A stretch of DNA of 64,000 bases from Pegea sp. RAD2-039 (lineage: Eukaryota > Chordata > Thaliacea > Salpida > Salpidae): NCBI GenBank assembly GCA_034620365.1, contig JAQGEQ010000046.1, positions 496,001-560,000 on the forward strand. The letters run 5' to 3'. Positions 1 through 13,005 of the stretch are shown in pieces; within the stretch, counting starts at the first letter, position 1, and each line of letters begins with the position of its first letter. Below the pieces are notes generated by a model. That model was not told where the DNA came from and ran no database searches. It saw only the letters and a list, made by a program, of their open reading frames with translations. A program made the position numbers and the translations under genes.

Positions 1-700
1 TCTTCTTTTTCAAACATTTCATTATAATGTAAGATTTCTTGAAAACTTGGAATCCAATTATTCTCATCAAAACTTGTCAGTACCATTTGAAGCTTGGCAA
101 AAGGATTATTGAATGATTTCAGCAACATCTCACTTGCTTCAATTCCACTTAAACAAAGACTTTCATAAGCTTTGTCAACATAATCAGCTGACTTCTCCAT
201 TCCAAGTAATCTATATCTTGCTGATAACTCATCAGCAGAAGTGATGTCACGTGTAGCTTCTCGAACAATCTGAGAAGGTTTCTCTTTTATCAAATCTGTA
301 GTATTTAGAGATTCGAAATCTTTCACGAAATGAAACTCACCGAGTAAGAAGCACGTAAGCCGGGAACATCATCCAATACAGTTGGACATCTGCCTACTAA
401 ACATGTATTTAGAGATTTTGTAGAACAAGCAAACATCTTATCCATGTTTTTTCTGAGTTGTAAAAATATTTAGTTCTTAAAAGAGATATAAAATATTCAA
501 AAGTTTTTAGCTTATTCATAAAAGTAGATTTGCTTTTTATTAAATAAAATAATTTATTATTAATTTGTATTTTCTGAAAACTTTTTCTTACTTGCATTGA
601 TAGCGATCATTATATGGATACTTTGCAAGGTATATTTCCAAACAATTGTACAGATCTTTCATGATTTCTTGTAGAGAGCAACTAGGGAGCACTTGTACAT
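1..700 (-). repeat. Module unit 3 of the trefoil gene (partial: exons a, b, part of c)
   Basis: Exons at 700-592, 452-341 and 269-1 are near-identical copies of unit 2 exons a, b and c, introns included. The remaining exons of this unit lie beyond the left edge. Confidence 0.75.
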
Positions 701-875
701 CTGAATAATTGTTTAAGCTTTTGTCAGAAAAGATAAAGTACTTTTTAAAAATTTGGAAAAATAATTTATTTTATCGAATTTTCATTAAGAGATTTCTAAA
801 AACGGAAAACTTGATTTAATCTTAGTCTAGATCTCTAAACTTCTTCTAACCGTCTTCTGCTACATTACAACCACT
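1..875. repeat. Direct duplication, copy A (partner 1946-2820)
   Basis: Bases 1-875 match 1946-2820 at a constant offset of 1945 bp. I see only scattered substitutions, and the first roughly 500 bp look almost identical, introns included. The right end of similarity is sharp: both copies share the run ending ACAACCACT at 875 and 2820, then diverge. The left end is outside the window. Confidence 0.9.
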
Positions 876-3800
876 TGGTGGCGTTGCATCCAGTGAAGAA
901 CAGAAATCTCCATGACAAGAACTCATTTCACAATTGTCAACTTCCAAGCCACTTGCATACTTGGTATACTCTCTAATTTCTTTACAAGTATACATCTTAG
1001 AAGGATCAATACATTGTCCGCTCTCAACATTCACTAAATAAAACAAGTCATAATTACAATAGGCTCTTTTTGACAAAATAATTATTATGGACATTATCAA
1101 AATAACAAACATTAGCTTATAGTTTCAAACCTCTATAATCACTTGACACAACTTCATATGTTTCGTACAAACATAGAGATTCTGAATCTTTACATATTGC
1201 TTCAACAGTATTATCACTTATAACCATTTCGTTCAAGATCGATCTATCACCAGTTACACATTTTCTATCTAAAAATTAAATATTTTCACTTTTGTATCAG
1301 CAAAAAGTAAAGCATTTTTTACTGTTCAAGTGAAAAAATATCTCTTCTCATTTATATTTTGATTAAAATTATTGATTATATTAAAGATTCAAAGAATACA
1401 ACATCTTATTTAAATCAGTTTTTACTACATAGATGTAAATATAAGTTTTGTTTATACTAAAATCTAAACTTAGAGTTAGTTATATTTACAAATATCAAAT
1501 AAAATAATTTACTTGTTTCACAACTAAACACTGTTGGTTGTTTCTGATAAAACTTTTCCAATGATTCAGCAATTTGTCGAGCAACTTTATTTTCACAATC
1601 ATACTTTCGAGCATTTGCTAATGAAACATTTCGAACAAACTCGCCATAAACTCTGCAAAAAATTACAAAATATTCTTTTAGTTTCATTCTTAATCAACTT
1701 AATTTCAAATCAGTTGAAATTTCAGGAATTTGGCAAATAAGAAACATTTCTTTATTTAATTATGAAACCAAACTAACGGAAGAAAGAATTATTTTCTGAT
1801 AGTTTATTTAAAATAATTGTTTCTAAGCAAAGATCTTAGTTTGAATCTTAAACTTTTTCATAAAACACGAAAAAACTCTTACCGACAAGAATCTTCACCA
1901 TACGAAGATTGTAAGTAGGCAAATAAATCGTTGTTTTCAATCAAATCTTCTTTTTCAAACATTTCATTATAATGTAAGATTTCTTGAAAACTTGGAATCC
2001 AATTATTCTCATCAAAACTTGTCAGTACCATTTGAAGCTTGGCAAAAGGATTATTGAATGATTTCAGCAACATCTCACTTGCTTCAATTCCACTTAAACA
2101 AAGACTTTCATAAGCTTTGTCAACATAATCAGCTGACTTCTCCATTCCAAGTAATCTATATCTTGCTGATAACTCATCAGCAGAAGTGATGTCACGTGTA
2201 GCTTCTCGAACAATCTGAGAAGGTTTCTCTTTTATCAAATCTGTAGTATTTAGAGATTCGAAATCTTTCACGAAATGAAACTCACCGAGTAAGAAGCACG
2301 TAAGCCGGGAACATCATCCAATACAGTTGGACATCTGCCTACTAAACATGTATTTAGAGATTTTGTAGAACAAGCAAACATCTTATCCATGTTTTTTCTG
2401 AGTTGTAAAAATATTTAGTTCTTAAAAGAGATATAAAATATTCAAAAGTTTTTAGTTTATTCATAAAAGTAGATTTGCTTTTTAATAAATATAATAATTT
2501 ATTATTAATTTGTATTTTCTGAACACTTTTTCTTACTTGCATTGATAGCGATCATTATATGGATACTTTGCAAGGTATATTTCCAAACAATTGTACAGAT
2601 CTTCCATGATTTCTTGTAGAGAGCAACTAGGGAGCACTTGTACACCTGAATAATTGTTTAAGCTTTTGTCAGAAAAGATAAAGTACTTTTAAAAAATTTG
2701 GAAAAATAAATCATTTTATCGAATTTTCATTAAGAGATTTCTACAAAAGATAAACTTGATTTAATCTTAGTCTAGATCTCTAAACTTCTTCTAACCATCT
2801 TCTGCTACATTACAACCACTAGATGACACTAAAGGTGTGCATTAAAGCACTTTACAATTTTTTATAAACATTTTCATTCAATTAACTTTTTACCTTCATC
2901 ATTTTTATCACAGTTTTGAGGCTTAGTGGCTTTCATTATTGTGCAATTATCGGATGTACAAATTTTGATTGAACAGTTTGATACTTTTCCCATATTAGTT
3001 GCAGTTAAATAGCTTGAAATTTGGTTGCAGTCTTGAACTTTGAGAGTTTGCATGCACTTGCCGCTGGTGATACTTACTGCAAAAGTATTTTTCAATAACG
3101 TATTTTTTACCACTCAAAAATTTTGTAAACATTTAATTTTTATCTTCTTTTCACTTTTTAAAATTTTTAATCATTTACTTTTCTAGTTTTTAATAACTAG
3201 AGATAAGTTCAATTTGGATTTTATTTGTTCTGAATACTTTTTTTCTCAATTAAAACCACAGTCTTGAACAGACTTGTGACTGTCTGTGCAAAGCAAACTT
3301 GGCAAAAAATTAATATATTTTTGATTAAATAATAAGATAAATACCTGTATGAGAGGTCGTTGTTAAGTCATACGTTTCAACTGCACAACCATAGGAGGCA
3401 TCGAAGCATTTTGTTTCAAATGTTGTGTCAGTTACTATTTCTTCGTTTAATACAATTCTTTCTCCAGTAACACAAATTCTTCTTTCTAAGAAGGCATAAT
3501 CATCATCACATCTTAATTTTAGATTATGCGTTAAACCACAGAAAATATTATTTTACTTTGTAAACTATGAAGTAAAATATGAACGATTAGAAGAATTTTA
3601 ATGTTATACACTTCCTAATTTGTCATTTAGAAAGATCATGAAATATAATGAGGTTAACCTTTATCACAATTTGGCATCCGAGGGTTTTTCATAACAAAAT
3701 CCTTTATTATTTCTAAAGCCCTCATCGTTTTTTGCTGACTGATACTTTGCACAGTTTTGACAGCATTATGACTGCATTCTTTGTCAGCTATTCGCCATAT

Positions 3801-6800
3801 TTGTTTATAAAAATTGTCATAAGCTCTATAGATAGAATAGTTAAGTGACATCGAATTAAGTGATATCAAGTCTACCACTTACCCACAAAATTGCTCATGA
3901 TTTGCTGATTGTTGGAAAGATTCAATGAGCTCAAACATTTTCAGATCAATTTTTTTGAAAAACGTTTCAGAGCAGTTAGCATTTTTATAGAAGTTGCTAA
4001 TTGGTAAATCAATACCAACAGTTTGTAATAAATTTTCTAGCAGTGCTATGAGCTGAGTTACAGATTTCCATTTAACAGCAGCTTCTGCATCTTCACTTAT
4101 ACTTGAACAGAAAACTTTACTTATAGTACTGAAATAATCTGCTGCATCATTTAAATACATCATTCCTAGGTTTCTTAGTAAGTCTTCTTGGCTTTTAACT
4201 CCATTAAAAATTTCACGAATCGTCTAAATTAGATTTTTTAAAGAATAATATTTTACAACATTTAATAAGTAATCTACTTAGACACTAAGAAATGTTTACT
4301 CACTGGATAAGAAGATCGTAATCCAGGGATATGATCAAGAACAGTTGGGCATCTTCCTTGTAAACATTCATTTAACATTATTCCTTTACATTCTAACATT
4401 TTGTCAACATTTGATCTGTATAAACAAATGTATAAAATTTTAGATTTAAAAATTGAATTCATTAATTTTGTACTTTTTAATCAAGAGCTTGGGTAATAGT
4501 TAAAAACAAAAACTTCACTCACGTGCAAATTCGATTATCTGTGTATGGTAAATCAGCTAAGTAGAAATTGAAGCAACTCATCACTTTTTCTAGAAACTCT
4601 TTTAATGAGCAATTTGGAAATATTTGCAAATCTGCAAAGAGATCAACTTTTCATTTATTTTTTTTTTACATATTTTTTAAACTAATTAAAAAAGTGAAGT
4701 TCAATTACATAATATTGCAGCCGTATCTGAAATAATTTAAAACCATAAGTTCGGTTTTACATAACATCTTTTAATTGTGTTACATTGAAGCTTTTAAGTG
4801 TTATTGATAAAAACTTAAAACAATTTCAAAAGCTGCAATCTTTGTGCTTACAAATTATAACGCAGCCTCTTTAAAGTATGAAAGATTCTATTGTTAACAA
4901 AAATTTTAATCTAAAATCATAAAGTCAATATTTTTTATAGTATTTGCTTGAAGTATGAAAAAAGCCTGAGGAAATATTATTTCTAATTTTGTAAATATTA
5001 AATCAAATAGATCAAGCCATATTTGGGTTCAAAACATATATAAACTCAAACTACAAGACAAGGTTCAATTTTTGAGTAATTATAAGTTTAATATTAATAA
5101 AAAATTTGAAAACCTAGCTAAAAACACCAATAATATGACAAAGTAAAGATGTTGAAACATTAAATATAGCAAATTTATATTTCAACAAAACTACATAAAA
5201 ATAATTACGCAAAAAACCATCAACATCAAGTAGTTTCATATAAATCTAAAAGGGTAGAAGATCTCGTGTAATTAACTTGCGAAGTTTATATAAACAATAT
5301 ATGAGATTTTTGAACAGAATAAAAATAAAAGTTGAAACAGACACTTTGATGAACTTAGTTATTTAGTTTGATCATACCACTGTTTGAAGTTGAGCAGTCA
5401 GTATGAGTTGTTGCATTGAAGTCGCTACAAAACTTTTCTTTGCAGCTTTCAATTTGACAATTTTTAATTGTTCCAATTTCACGTAAATTTGCATATGCAG
5501 CAATATCTTCACAACTGTAAAAATATTCCAATGTCATACATCTGCCAATTTCAATATGACCTGTAAAAATAATTAAGGTATCTAAGACCTATGTAGCAAG
5601 TGATTTATTCACTAACTATTATTAATATAAAACATAATTATTAGCTCAAATTACTATAAATACTTGTAAGTCACTTACTGTATCCTTTCTCTATTATATT
5701 GTATTTCTCTTTCCAGCACCATTGATCAGAGTTTTTGCATAATGACTTAACAGTATTGTCAACAACTATTACATTATTCACTGTTACTCTATCTCCAGTA
5801 ACGCAAGACATCTCTGACAAAATAGCTTTCAACTTTAGTTTAGACACTCATGTAAATAAAATTGAATTCTTAAAACTTGAAATGAAAGCTTATTTAAAAA
5901 GTCAAATAGGGAATTGGCATTTGATTACCCGATTCAAAGCTGTATAAGTCACCAGTAGTAAACGATTCTTTTGAAATAAATTTACAAAATAGATGGAAAT
6001 AATAATAGGTAACAAGCAATAATTGATTTGCAACACCTTTAATAAAAATGTAATTACCTGTCGTTGGTGTTGTTTGCGTTGTTGGTGTTGTTGGTGTTGA
6101 GTCTGTTGAATCAGATATATTTATTATGACTTTTTTTGTCTAGAAGAAATACTTGATGTTTTAGATAATTATGTTACACAAAAATGATAAAACATTCAAA
6201 AGTAACAATTTTAACTAAATCATTCTCATTTGATATTTTTTTCGATCTGCATAAACATATTCTGAGAAAAAATACGATCGAAATAAGGTAAATGACATAA
6301 TTAGCTTCCATAGCAGTTGTTTCAAAGTGTTGTTTTGTTAACAAATTATAACAAGTTATTACTATAATGTTTCTTTACTTTATTCTGATGATAACGTGAA
6401 ACCATTTTAGTATTTAGCATTTATATTTCAGTGTCCAAATTATTTTGTAAATTCTCTTAAAATAATTTTAAAACAATTTTTTTTATATATGGTTGATTCT
6501 TTCAGGATTAATTCTGTTCATGAATAGTTTAGAGAATATTTTCATAATTGTAAATATATAAAATTTAAATCTTGAAAGTGTAATTACCAATCTTTTCAGT
6601 CGTTCCTTGACGAAAAGGATAATAGGGATGAAGATAAGCCGTGTCTGTATTGAAATGCCAATCTAAAATTGATAAAATTGTAGTTCATCCTCATATCGTC
6701 ATACTATGACTCTATTTTAATGCTATTATACCTGAAACGTGATAGCAGGCAGGAAACGTTGCTCTATCATAACAGCAACCAACTCTCAGACAATCGGTTT

Positions 6801-7757
6801 TCTTTGCTAACCATGATATGCATGGGAAGCGTTTTCTTCTTGAAGCAGCACAAATGTTCAGGGTAGTTTCTGTAGTTGTACAAAATGTTCAAGTCTTTTT
6901 GAAATAACTTTTATTGTAATAAAAAAGTTAAGAACAAAAGTAGATTTTCTTAAAGTGGAGCCTCTGGCGTTGTTTGAAAAAATATTAAAATAACTTGCTA
7001 TGAACATAAAAATAATAAAATTAAATTTGTGGGTAGATTACTTCGGTGATTTAAAAAGATCCAAGTTTCAATTTTAAGAAGAATGTCTAAGTCTAATTTA
7101 TCTGATTTAATTATCTTTAAAAGTGTCCGCAAAAAGTTTGCTTCTAATCCTCAAATCAACAAAACAAAGCAACAGCATTATATGATGAAATTACAGCTCA
7201 GTATTTTCCTAAATGTTTTTTCTAATGCCATATAAGGATTACAGAAAGAATTTTAAAGTAATATTTTGCAATATTTTAAATATTTTAAAGCCTTTTTTCA
7301 CTTTACCTTTACGCTTGAAGCATTTAAGACTATTAGATTTCGTTTGTAAGTCGTTAAAGCAGCAACCGGCATCAAAGCACTGCTTATCAGAAAGGTTTGT
7401 GCCAAAATCGCATGGTTCTCTTTCGTGAATATGAACGTAGCATGTCTTGTAATCTGAATTAAGATTTTAAAGTATCACCTCGTTTGCTAGATTTCCATTT
7501 TGCATCTTGAATTACATTCAACAAGTTTTTAACAATTGAGCTCATAAAATTAAGCAACTATTTTTTGATATTATATTAATAGCATTTATTTTCAGAAGTC
7601 AGTTAACAGATGTTATAAAGCTATTTTGAATAATTGACAAAAATGAGTCAATACAAGTAAGTAACTTACATTTGTTTTTTACATGATCAGCTAATTCAAC
7701 CTTTTGAAAACTGTTAAAAACACATAAAATTGCTACAAGGTAAACTGTTGCAGCCAT
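1..7757 (-). CDS. Secreted trefoil-domain protein with tandem Cys-rich six-exon modules (3' end outside window)
   Basis: I assembled 22 exons (minus, 5' to 3'): 7757-7670, 7453-7307, 6869-6732, 6662-6588, 6102-6058, 5813-5679, 5560-5378, 4631-4523, 4415-4304, 4223-3883, 3825-3659, 3485-3345, 3076-2894, 2645-2537, 2397-2286, 2214-1883, 1652-1513, 1268-1131, 1033-851, 700-592, 452-341, 269-1. All phases agree, giving about 1120 residues with no stop. Exon 1 encodes a signal peptide (MAATVYLVAILCVFNS). Exons 2 and 3 each carry a P-type trefoil (CFDAGCCFND and CLRVGCCYDR with flanking Cys). A Pro/Thr linker follows. Then come modules of six exons a-f: a and b (LxxCLxGRCPTVLDxxPGLR), c and d (helical, Cys-ended), e (CVTGxR), f (C-x7-C ... 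NC-x4-C-x4-C). The trefoil call is firm; I do not recognise the a-f modules. Trefoil proteins usually act in mucus or extracellular matrix, so a secreted matrix role is an inference. Confidence 0.82.
851..2645 (-). repeat. Module unit 2 of the trefoil gene (exons a-f)
   Basis: Exons of 109, 112, 332, 140, 138 and 183 nt encode about 338 residues with the same intron phases as unit 1. The intron between b and c is only 71 nt (2215-2285), against 80 nt in unit 1. The f exon ends at a weaker donor (GTTAGA) than its counterparts (GTAAAA, GTATGA). Confidence 0.75.
1946..2820. repeat. Direct duplication, copy B (partner 1-875)
   Basis: This is the partner of 1-875. Its right end carries the last roughly 25 nt of an f exon (encoding CNVAEDG) stranded in the intron after unit 1's own f exon at 2894-3076, which marks the duplication breakpoint. 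Confidence 0.9.
2894..4631 (-). repeat. Module unit 1 of the trefoil gene (exons a-f)
   Basis: Six exons of 109, 112, 341, 167, 141 and 183 nt encode about 351 residues. The unit enters and leaves in phase 1, so whole units can be added or lost without breaking the frame. Exons a, b and f have exactly the same lengths as in unit 2, while c, d and e differ by multiples of three. At the protein level unit 1 is clearly diverged from unit 2, so this duplication is older than the near-identical copy between units 2 and 3. Confidence 0.75.
5378..5813 (-). repeat. N-terminal half-module (exons e and f only)
   Basis: Exons 5813-5679 and 5560-5378 carry the e (SCVTGDRV) and f (CEDIAAY ... NCQIESC) segments without a preceding a-d. 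The f exon is again 183 nt. It sits between the Thr-rich linker and unit 1, so e-f can occur as a unit apart from a-d. Confidence 0.7.
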
Positions 7758-9479
7758 GCTGTCTAAGTTACCTGACGAAAAATGACAACTCATAAGTCTA
7801 CCAATTATAGAACATTTATTCTATTTGTTTATTAAAAGAATCTATTTGTCGGAGACATCTTATTTTCACATCATACAGCTATTGAAAGTTTTACACAAAC
7901 TTTTATTTGTTATTCAATCGTAAATTCTAAATGATTTTCTATAAATTTCACTGAGAAAGAACTTATGAATGCTTTAATTTATTCAAATATACGATACATT
8001 AAACTATTTTTGCTAAAAATTCTTAGCTTTTTGAATTATAATGATATGTACGTATTGCTGTGAAATAGGCTAAACTTCTTAACATAGCTTGCAGTCAACT
8101 ATTCAATTTTGTTGAAATTAAAATTAAGCGTAGCAACTTTTAATGCAGATATTGATTTAGTAAAAACATTTTAAGTAATTCTAAATCTAAAGTATTTACT
8201 GGAAAAATACATACCTAGTTACTTAGAATAAATAGTCTGCTTTAAAAAACTTAAACTGTAGCAAACTAAAAACCAGATTTGATTTCTTACGTTTGAATCA
8301 ATTAAAGTTTAACGAAGTACAACAACTGAATATTTATTTCTCCGGGTTTTACTTATGAGTTTGCAAAAGTCGCCTGTGGCAACAAGTTTTAAACTATCAG
8401 AAAATTTAGAAGATAAAGTTGTTATGCTCTAACTATCAGTACTTTATTCATTATATATCAATTCAAAATCAAGTCTGACTTAACTAATTTACCTTCTAAA
8501 AAATTCTTTGAATGAAAACTCGTAATAATTTTATTTACTAAATGGTAAGAAATATAATTATGATTATATTTTGGTGTTCATAAAGAACATTATTATTGTA
8601 ACAAAGCTGCTGAAGTTTATTTTCAATTTTACCTGGAGTTGTAATTGATATAGTTTAGTTGTTTTTTTTTTAAATCTTTAAAAAAGGTTAATATAATTAA
8701 TTAAAATTATATATATTTGACTAGAAGCTATTATACTTGGAGTTTTCATGATTAATTATAATACAAAACTATAATGGGGTTACTTCATAAGCTAGAATAA
8801 TGAATTTAATTAAATCAAATATTAGTTTTCATTAAAGATGTAGTCAAGTTACAACATAAGTTGCGGATTAACGTGACAAAAGTATTTTAAACCTTTTTTA
8901 ACTGAATCAATAACTTTATTTCTTATAAGTTCTTACCTAAAGTTGTTGTTTTATCTGGTTTAGGTAGAAAACAAGATTGCTTAAAAACCCTAACTACTTG
9001 CAATATAATCCGTATGTATCCGATAATTTCAAAAAATACTGTTTCACTTGCACAATGACCATTTTAACCTATTTAACTTCATAAAGTAAATTTCAAATAT
9101 CATTGAACCAATATAAGTTGTCTCAATTACCATCGCCAGTTTTTATACAAAGTCTAATATATTGGGCAAATGAAACATCATATGTTGGCTTAAAAGATTT
9201 CAAATCTAAAACCAGTCAAAGATCCATTGAGCCTTGAGTGAAATAAATTATAGGAGAAGAGAACGATAAAGAATCTATCATTATTTCAAAAGTTTTCAAC
9301 TTACTTTCTTATCAGTATCATGCACTTTATGCTCGTATCATAGCAACTATCAAGTCTTTTCCGCCTTACTATGAAATTAGTATCAAGATATACTTTTCTT
9401 AGTAATAAATATCTAAAAAATCACAAAAAAAAGAGTTATAAAGTATAATCGCGTTGCCTGTTCCTTTACTTTTTAATCA
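7758..9479. other. Intergenic, AT-rich
   Basis: Upstream of the trefoil gene. A pyrimidine-rich AG lies 14 nt before its ATG (CT on the plus strand at 7772-7773). No other gene, RNA or repeat was recognised. Confidence 0.5.
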
Positions 9480-9870
9480 AATTTTTGTGTCTACATTCTC
9501 AAGAATCTGATAAGGTACCTGATAAAAGTTAGTTGGTTTGATTCGATACTAAAACTTATAAGTCATCCTAAACCAACTTTAATGAACTTTTTTAAAGGTT
9601 GAGAATGCTGAAGACCTAATTAATATTTTTAGTAGATCTATCTTGCTAGCAGTTTCTGATAAGTCCTTAAAGATACTTTTAAAAACTAAAGTTACTTTAC
9701 CGATTTCAGAAAGATTTGCTACTAAAACATAAAAGGTTGCTCATAATTTATGGCTTGCAGCATAGCATACTTTGAATCTTCAGTCGTGCAGAGAATTAAA
9801 TATGCGAAAGCAACAGTCTAATAAAAGTTTATAGATTAATAATTATTAAACGTCCTAGAGGTATTAAAAA
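9480..9870 (+). mobile_element. Possible decayed LINE fragment
   Basis: Plus-strand translation around 9600-9720 gives a stretch (VENAEDLINIFSRSILLAVS) resembling the linker between endonuclease and reverse transcriptase in CR1-like LINEs. The LINE at 46-49 kb has a comparable STEDINDIYSRFTNIVNES stretch. There are stops around it and no RT motif. This is weak and could be chance similarity. Confidence 0.3.
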
Positions 9871-10196
9871 GTATGAGGCCATAATTGAAAAACTCCTAAC
9901 TTATACCTTACAAATGTTTTTAAATTTATATTCAATGTTAAATTGAATCTGGTGAAACTGTTTAATTTTGTTTTTTAAATATATATTCAAAATATAATTT
10001 ATATAGTTTAACTTTGTGAAAATAATTTTAATGACTTTTCTAAAATCAAAGTATTATCTATGTTATTTAAAACCTATAGTTTATTAGTATGTTTAAAGTT
10101 TTCTGTATGATTCTTTAGTAGAGTTTATTCTATTAAAATATTCAAATTTGTTAATATGAAATAAGTTTTATTATCAGATTAAATTAACTTATTATC

Positions 10197-10845
10197 ATGA
10201 AGCTTTCTGAAAATGAAAGAGAGACTGTTCTTGTTCCACTCATAAAAAAAGGATGGACCATGGTAGAAGGTAGAGATGCTATTAAAAAAGAATTCATCTT
10301 TTCAGACTTTAATGAAGCATTTGGGTTTATGACTAGAGTAGCTTTATTAGCTGATAAAATGGAACATCATCCAGAATGGTTTAATTGTTACAACAAGGTC
10401 AGATTTTATGATTTGATTTGTTATATAAATATTATTTGAATTTTGAAGTATTTTATAAGACCTGGTATTTAAAATGTGTGGAAGTTTTAATTAAAATGGT
10501 TTTATACTATAATTAATCACAATTGTTTTTAATTATTTTCAATACAACCATTGTCAGATCAAGTTGAAATATAAACAGATATAATTTATTCATTGGTTAT
10601 TTAAAACAACTTTTTTGAAGTCAAGTATTCTTTAGAGCCGAAAATAAAATATTATTAACTTTTTCTATAAAATTTATTCTGATTTATTATCATCATTCAA
10701 TTTCTTAAAAAATTGTAAAAAGGTAAATTTTAAATTCATTTTATGGTTTTAGGTTTCAGTTACAATGAGTACTCATGATGTACAAGGCTTGTCTCAAAAA
10801 GATATAAAAATGGCCAAGTTTATGGAAGATGTTTATAAATTATAA
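10197..10845 (+). CDS. PCBD1: Pterin-4a-carbinolamine dehydratase (PCBD/DCoH family)
   Basis: Two exons, 10197-10397 and 10753-10845, joined in phase 0, encode 97 residues, close to the vertebrate enzyme's 104. The family core is intact: GRDAI near residue 24, [13 protein letters not shown], the active-site HHPEWF, and the third histidine in STHD after the splice. The enzyme dehydrates 4a-hydroxytetrahydrobiopterin during BH4 recycling for aromatic amino acid hydroxylases, and in vertebrates the protein also serves as the HNF1 dimerisation cofactor. A T-rich acceptor AG sits 19 nt before the ATG, suggesting a 5' leader intron or trans-splicing. It could equally be called PCBD2; the family is certain. 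Confidence 0.95.
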
Positions 10846-11555
10846 AAAGTAGATAAACAAAGCTGCTGTGTATTTTGCTTTGGTCATGTATGAAAAAGCT
10901 TTTAGTGGTTTTAGCTGTTATCATATAACTGTTCATCTTTATTGTATGCTGCTACAAATCTAAGTTAAAAGTATACTTTTACTGTTCAATTGCTGATCAT
11001 TTATAAATTCATATAAAAATATATACAGTTTATATTATACAGACTTTGTTTTTTGTATCATTGATATTTAAAGATTATATGAAAAAAATTTGATATATAA
11101 ATGATTAAATTTGTGAAATAAACACTTTGAGTTAGCTTGAAGCATTAAAGAAAACTTAACTTTAAGAAATTGAATATATTTTTGTTGATTTTATGACTAA
11201 ACTGAAAATATTAACCTAAAAATAGAATGAAAATGAAGTTAGCATACATTCATTGTAAACAAACCTGAAATTGCTTAAACAGATAAATATAAATATGAGA
11301 TTTGGTTAACTTAGAGCTTATTAATGAAAAGTTTAATTCCCCCGAGATACATAGATCTTAAATCGAACAGCAAATGTTGTTTCTATTACAAAATCTGATA
11401 TTTCAATTGACTATTCTCAGGGTTAAAACTAAACCTCAAATAATTGTTTTTGTAGCTCTTTTTTCTATTTAACTTGCAAGCTTAATTCTTTTATTTTTTG
11501 GATCAAATTTACATTTAATTAGATTTAAACAATAAATTTAATTTTATCATAAAAG
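10846..11555. other. Intergenic, AT-rich
   Basis: Contains the probable 3' UTR of the PCBD gene. Nothing else was recognised. Confidence 0.5.
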
Positions 11556-12160
11556 GGAGTAAAACACGGATGTGTCCTTGATCCAGCACTCTTTGGTATT
11601 TTCTTCTCAATGTTACTAAAACAAGCGTTTCATACGTCTTCTGGAGGAATTCACCTCCATTCAAGATCTGATAAAAGTCTTTTTAATGCAGCACGTCTAA
11701 AGGCGAAGAGCAATATAAAAAAGATGTACATCAGCGACCTAATTCTTGCCGATGACGCAGTAATTGTTGCAAGTTTAGCAAAAGACCTACACATGCTGAT
11801 AGAACGATTTTCATCAGCTTGCATAGAATTTGAAATGAGAATCAGAATAAAAAAAGACAAAAGTTCTCTGCCAAGGTTTAATGTTCCACAGCAAATCAAT
11901 GGCTGCGTCGTTGAGGCTATCAATAAGTTTGTCTACCTCGGCTAAAAAACAACATTATCAGCATCGATCGAAGCTGAGATCAGCAGCTGAACCAAAGCTG
12001 CTATCTAGAGAGCCTCTGTCTGAAGTACGCCAGCGAAACTTGGGCTTTGTCGAAGGCTGATGGAAGTAAACTCAACAAATTTTATTTTCGTTGTCATCGT
12101 CGCATATTACGTTTAATTTGTCAGCACAAGATCTCAAACAGGAAATTCTTAAGGTGCACT
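11556..12160 (+). mobile_element. LINE reverse-transcriptase fragment, decayed
   Basis: The reading frame begins with a Gly-Val-Lys-x-Gly-Cys-Val-Leu-x-Pro RT motif (GVKHGCVLDPALFGIFFS) and continues through a LADDAV catalytic box to about 11942. Stops then interrupt recognisable downstream sequence (INKFVYLG, then LGLCRRLMEV in another frame). The motif style differs from the CR1-like LINE at 46-49 kb (GVPQGSVLGP, YADD), so this is another LINE lineage. It lacks the 5' part and has at least one stop and one frame change. Confidence 0.75.
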
Positions 12161-13005
12161 CTTTTTTTAATTTGCTTTTTGTAGTAATTTAATTTATTTG
12201 AACTTCAAGAAAAAATAAACTAATACTTTAGTTTATCGTTTAGTTAAAATGTTAAGTTAAAAAGTTTATAAATCAACTTGTAAAGTATAAGAGTTTATTA
12301 GAAGGTAGTTTTTTAACATTCTTTTAGTCATTACTTGCTGAAAATTATTTCTCCTTTTAGGAAAATTAAACTCTATTTGTATTATTTCAAAACAGAAAAA
12401 TTCAATGATGTACAGCTGACTTATTTTGACCGAACATTTTTAAAACTTAATATTTAAAACTTTTTAAATAATTTTTGCTGATATTTTTAATAATGTTTTC
12501 ACTTTTTGTTTCATAGTGTTTTTCAATTTCACTTAAAAGTTTAATTCAAATTTTTCAGTTTTACTATTATCAGTTTGTCATAAAATCAATAAATATTTTG
12601 TATACATACTTAAAGTACTAGTAAAGTTTTACCTAGTTGTTTAGGTTCCCACTCTTTTTTAGTATTCTTTTTTTAAATTCATATCTTCATTTTAAACTTT
12701 AATAAAATACTTCAACAATATCGTTTTTACAGATAATCTGAATAAATTATATAAATGAATTTGTTTAGGATACTTTTGTAAAAAGTTTAATTGTAATCGC
12801 ATTTTTACAGCTTTTACATTCATTGGTTTTATATGTAACTGCTGTAGTGAATAAAACTAGTTGTAAAGTAGAATATTTTTATTTATAATAATACAGAACA
12901 TTTAATCAATTTATATATTATTTTGAACAGTTAAACTGTTTAACAAACTTTAGCTAAAAGAGGTTGGATTTACAAAATAATAAGTGCTTTAACAGTTATC
13001 ATTCT
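12161..13005. other. Intergenic, AT-rich
   Basis: No gene or repeat recognised. It separates the LINE scrap from the 3' end of the Reeler gene. Confidence 0.5.

Noticed and set aside
2354-2542. 62-codon minus frame repeated identically at 409-597, looking like a duplicated small gene
   Set aside because: It is mostly an intron of the trefoil gene; its similarity comes from the 1945-bp duplication.
11651-11923. 90-codon minus-strand frame
   Set aside because: It is antisense to the LINE reverse-transcriptase fragment.
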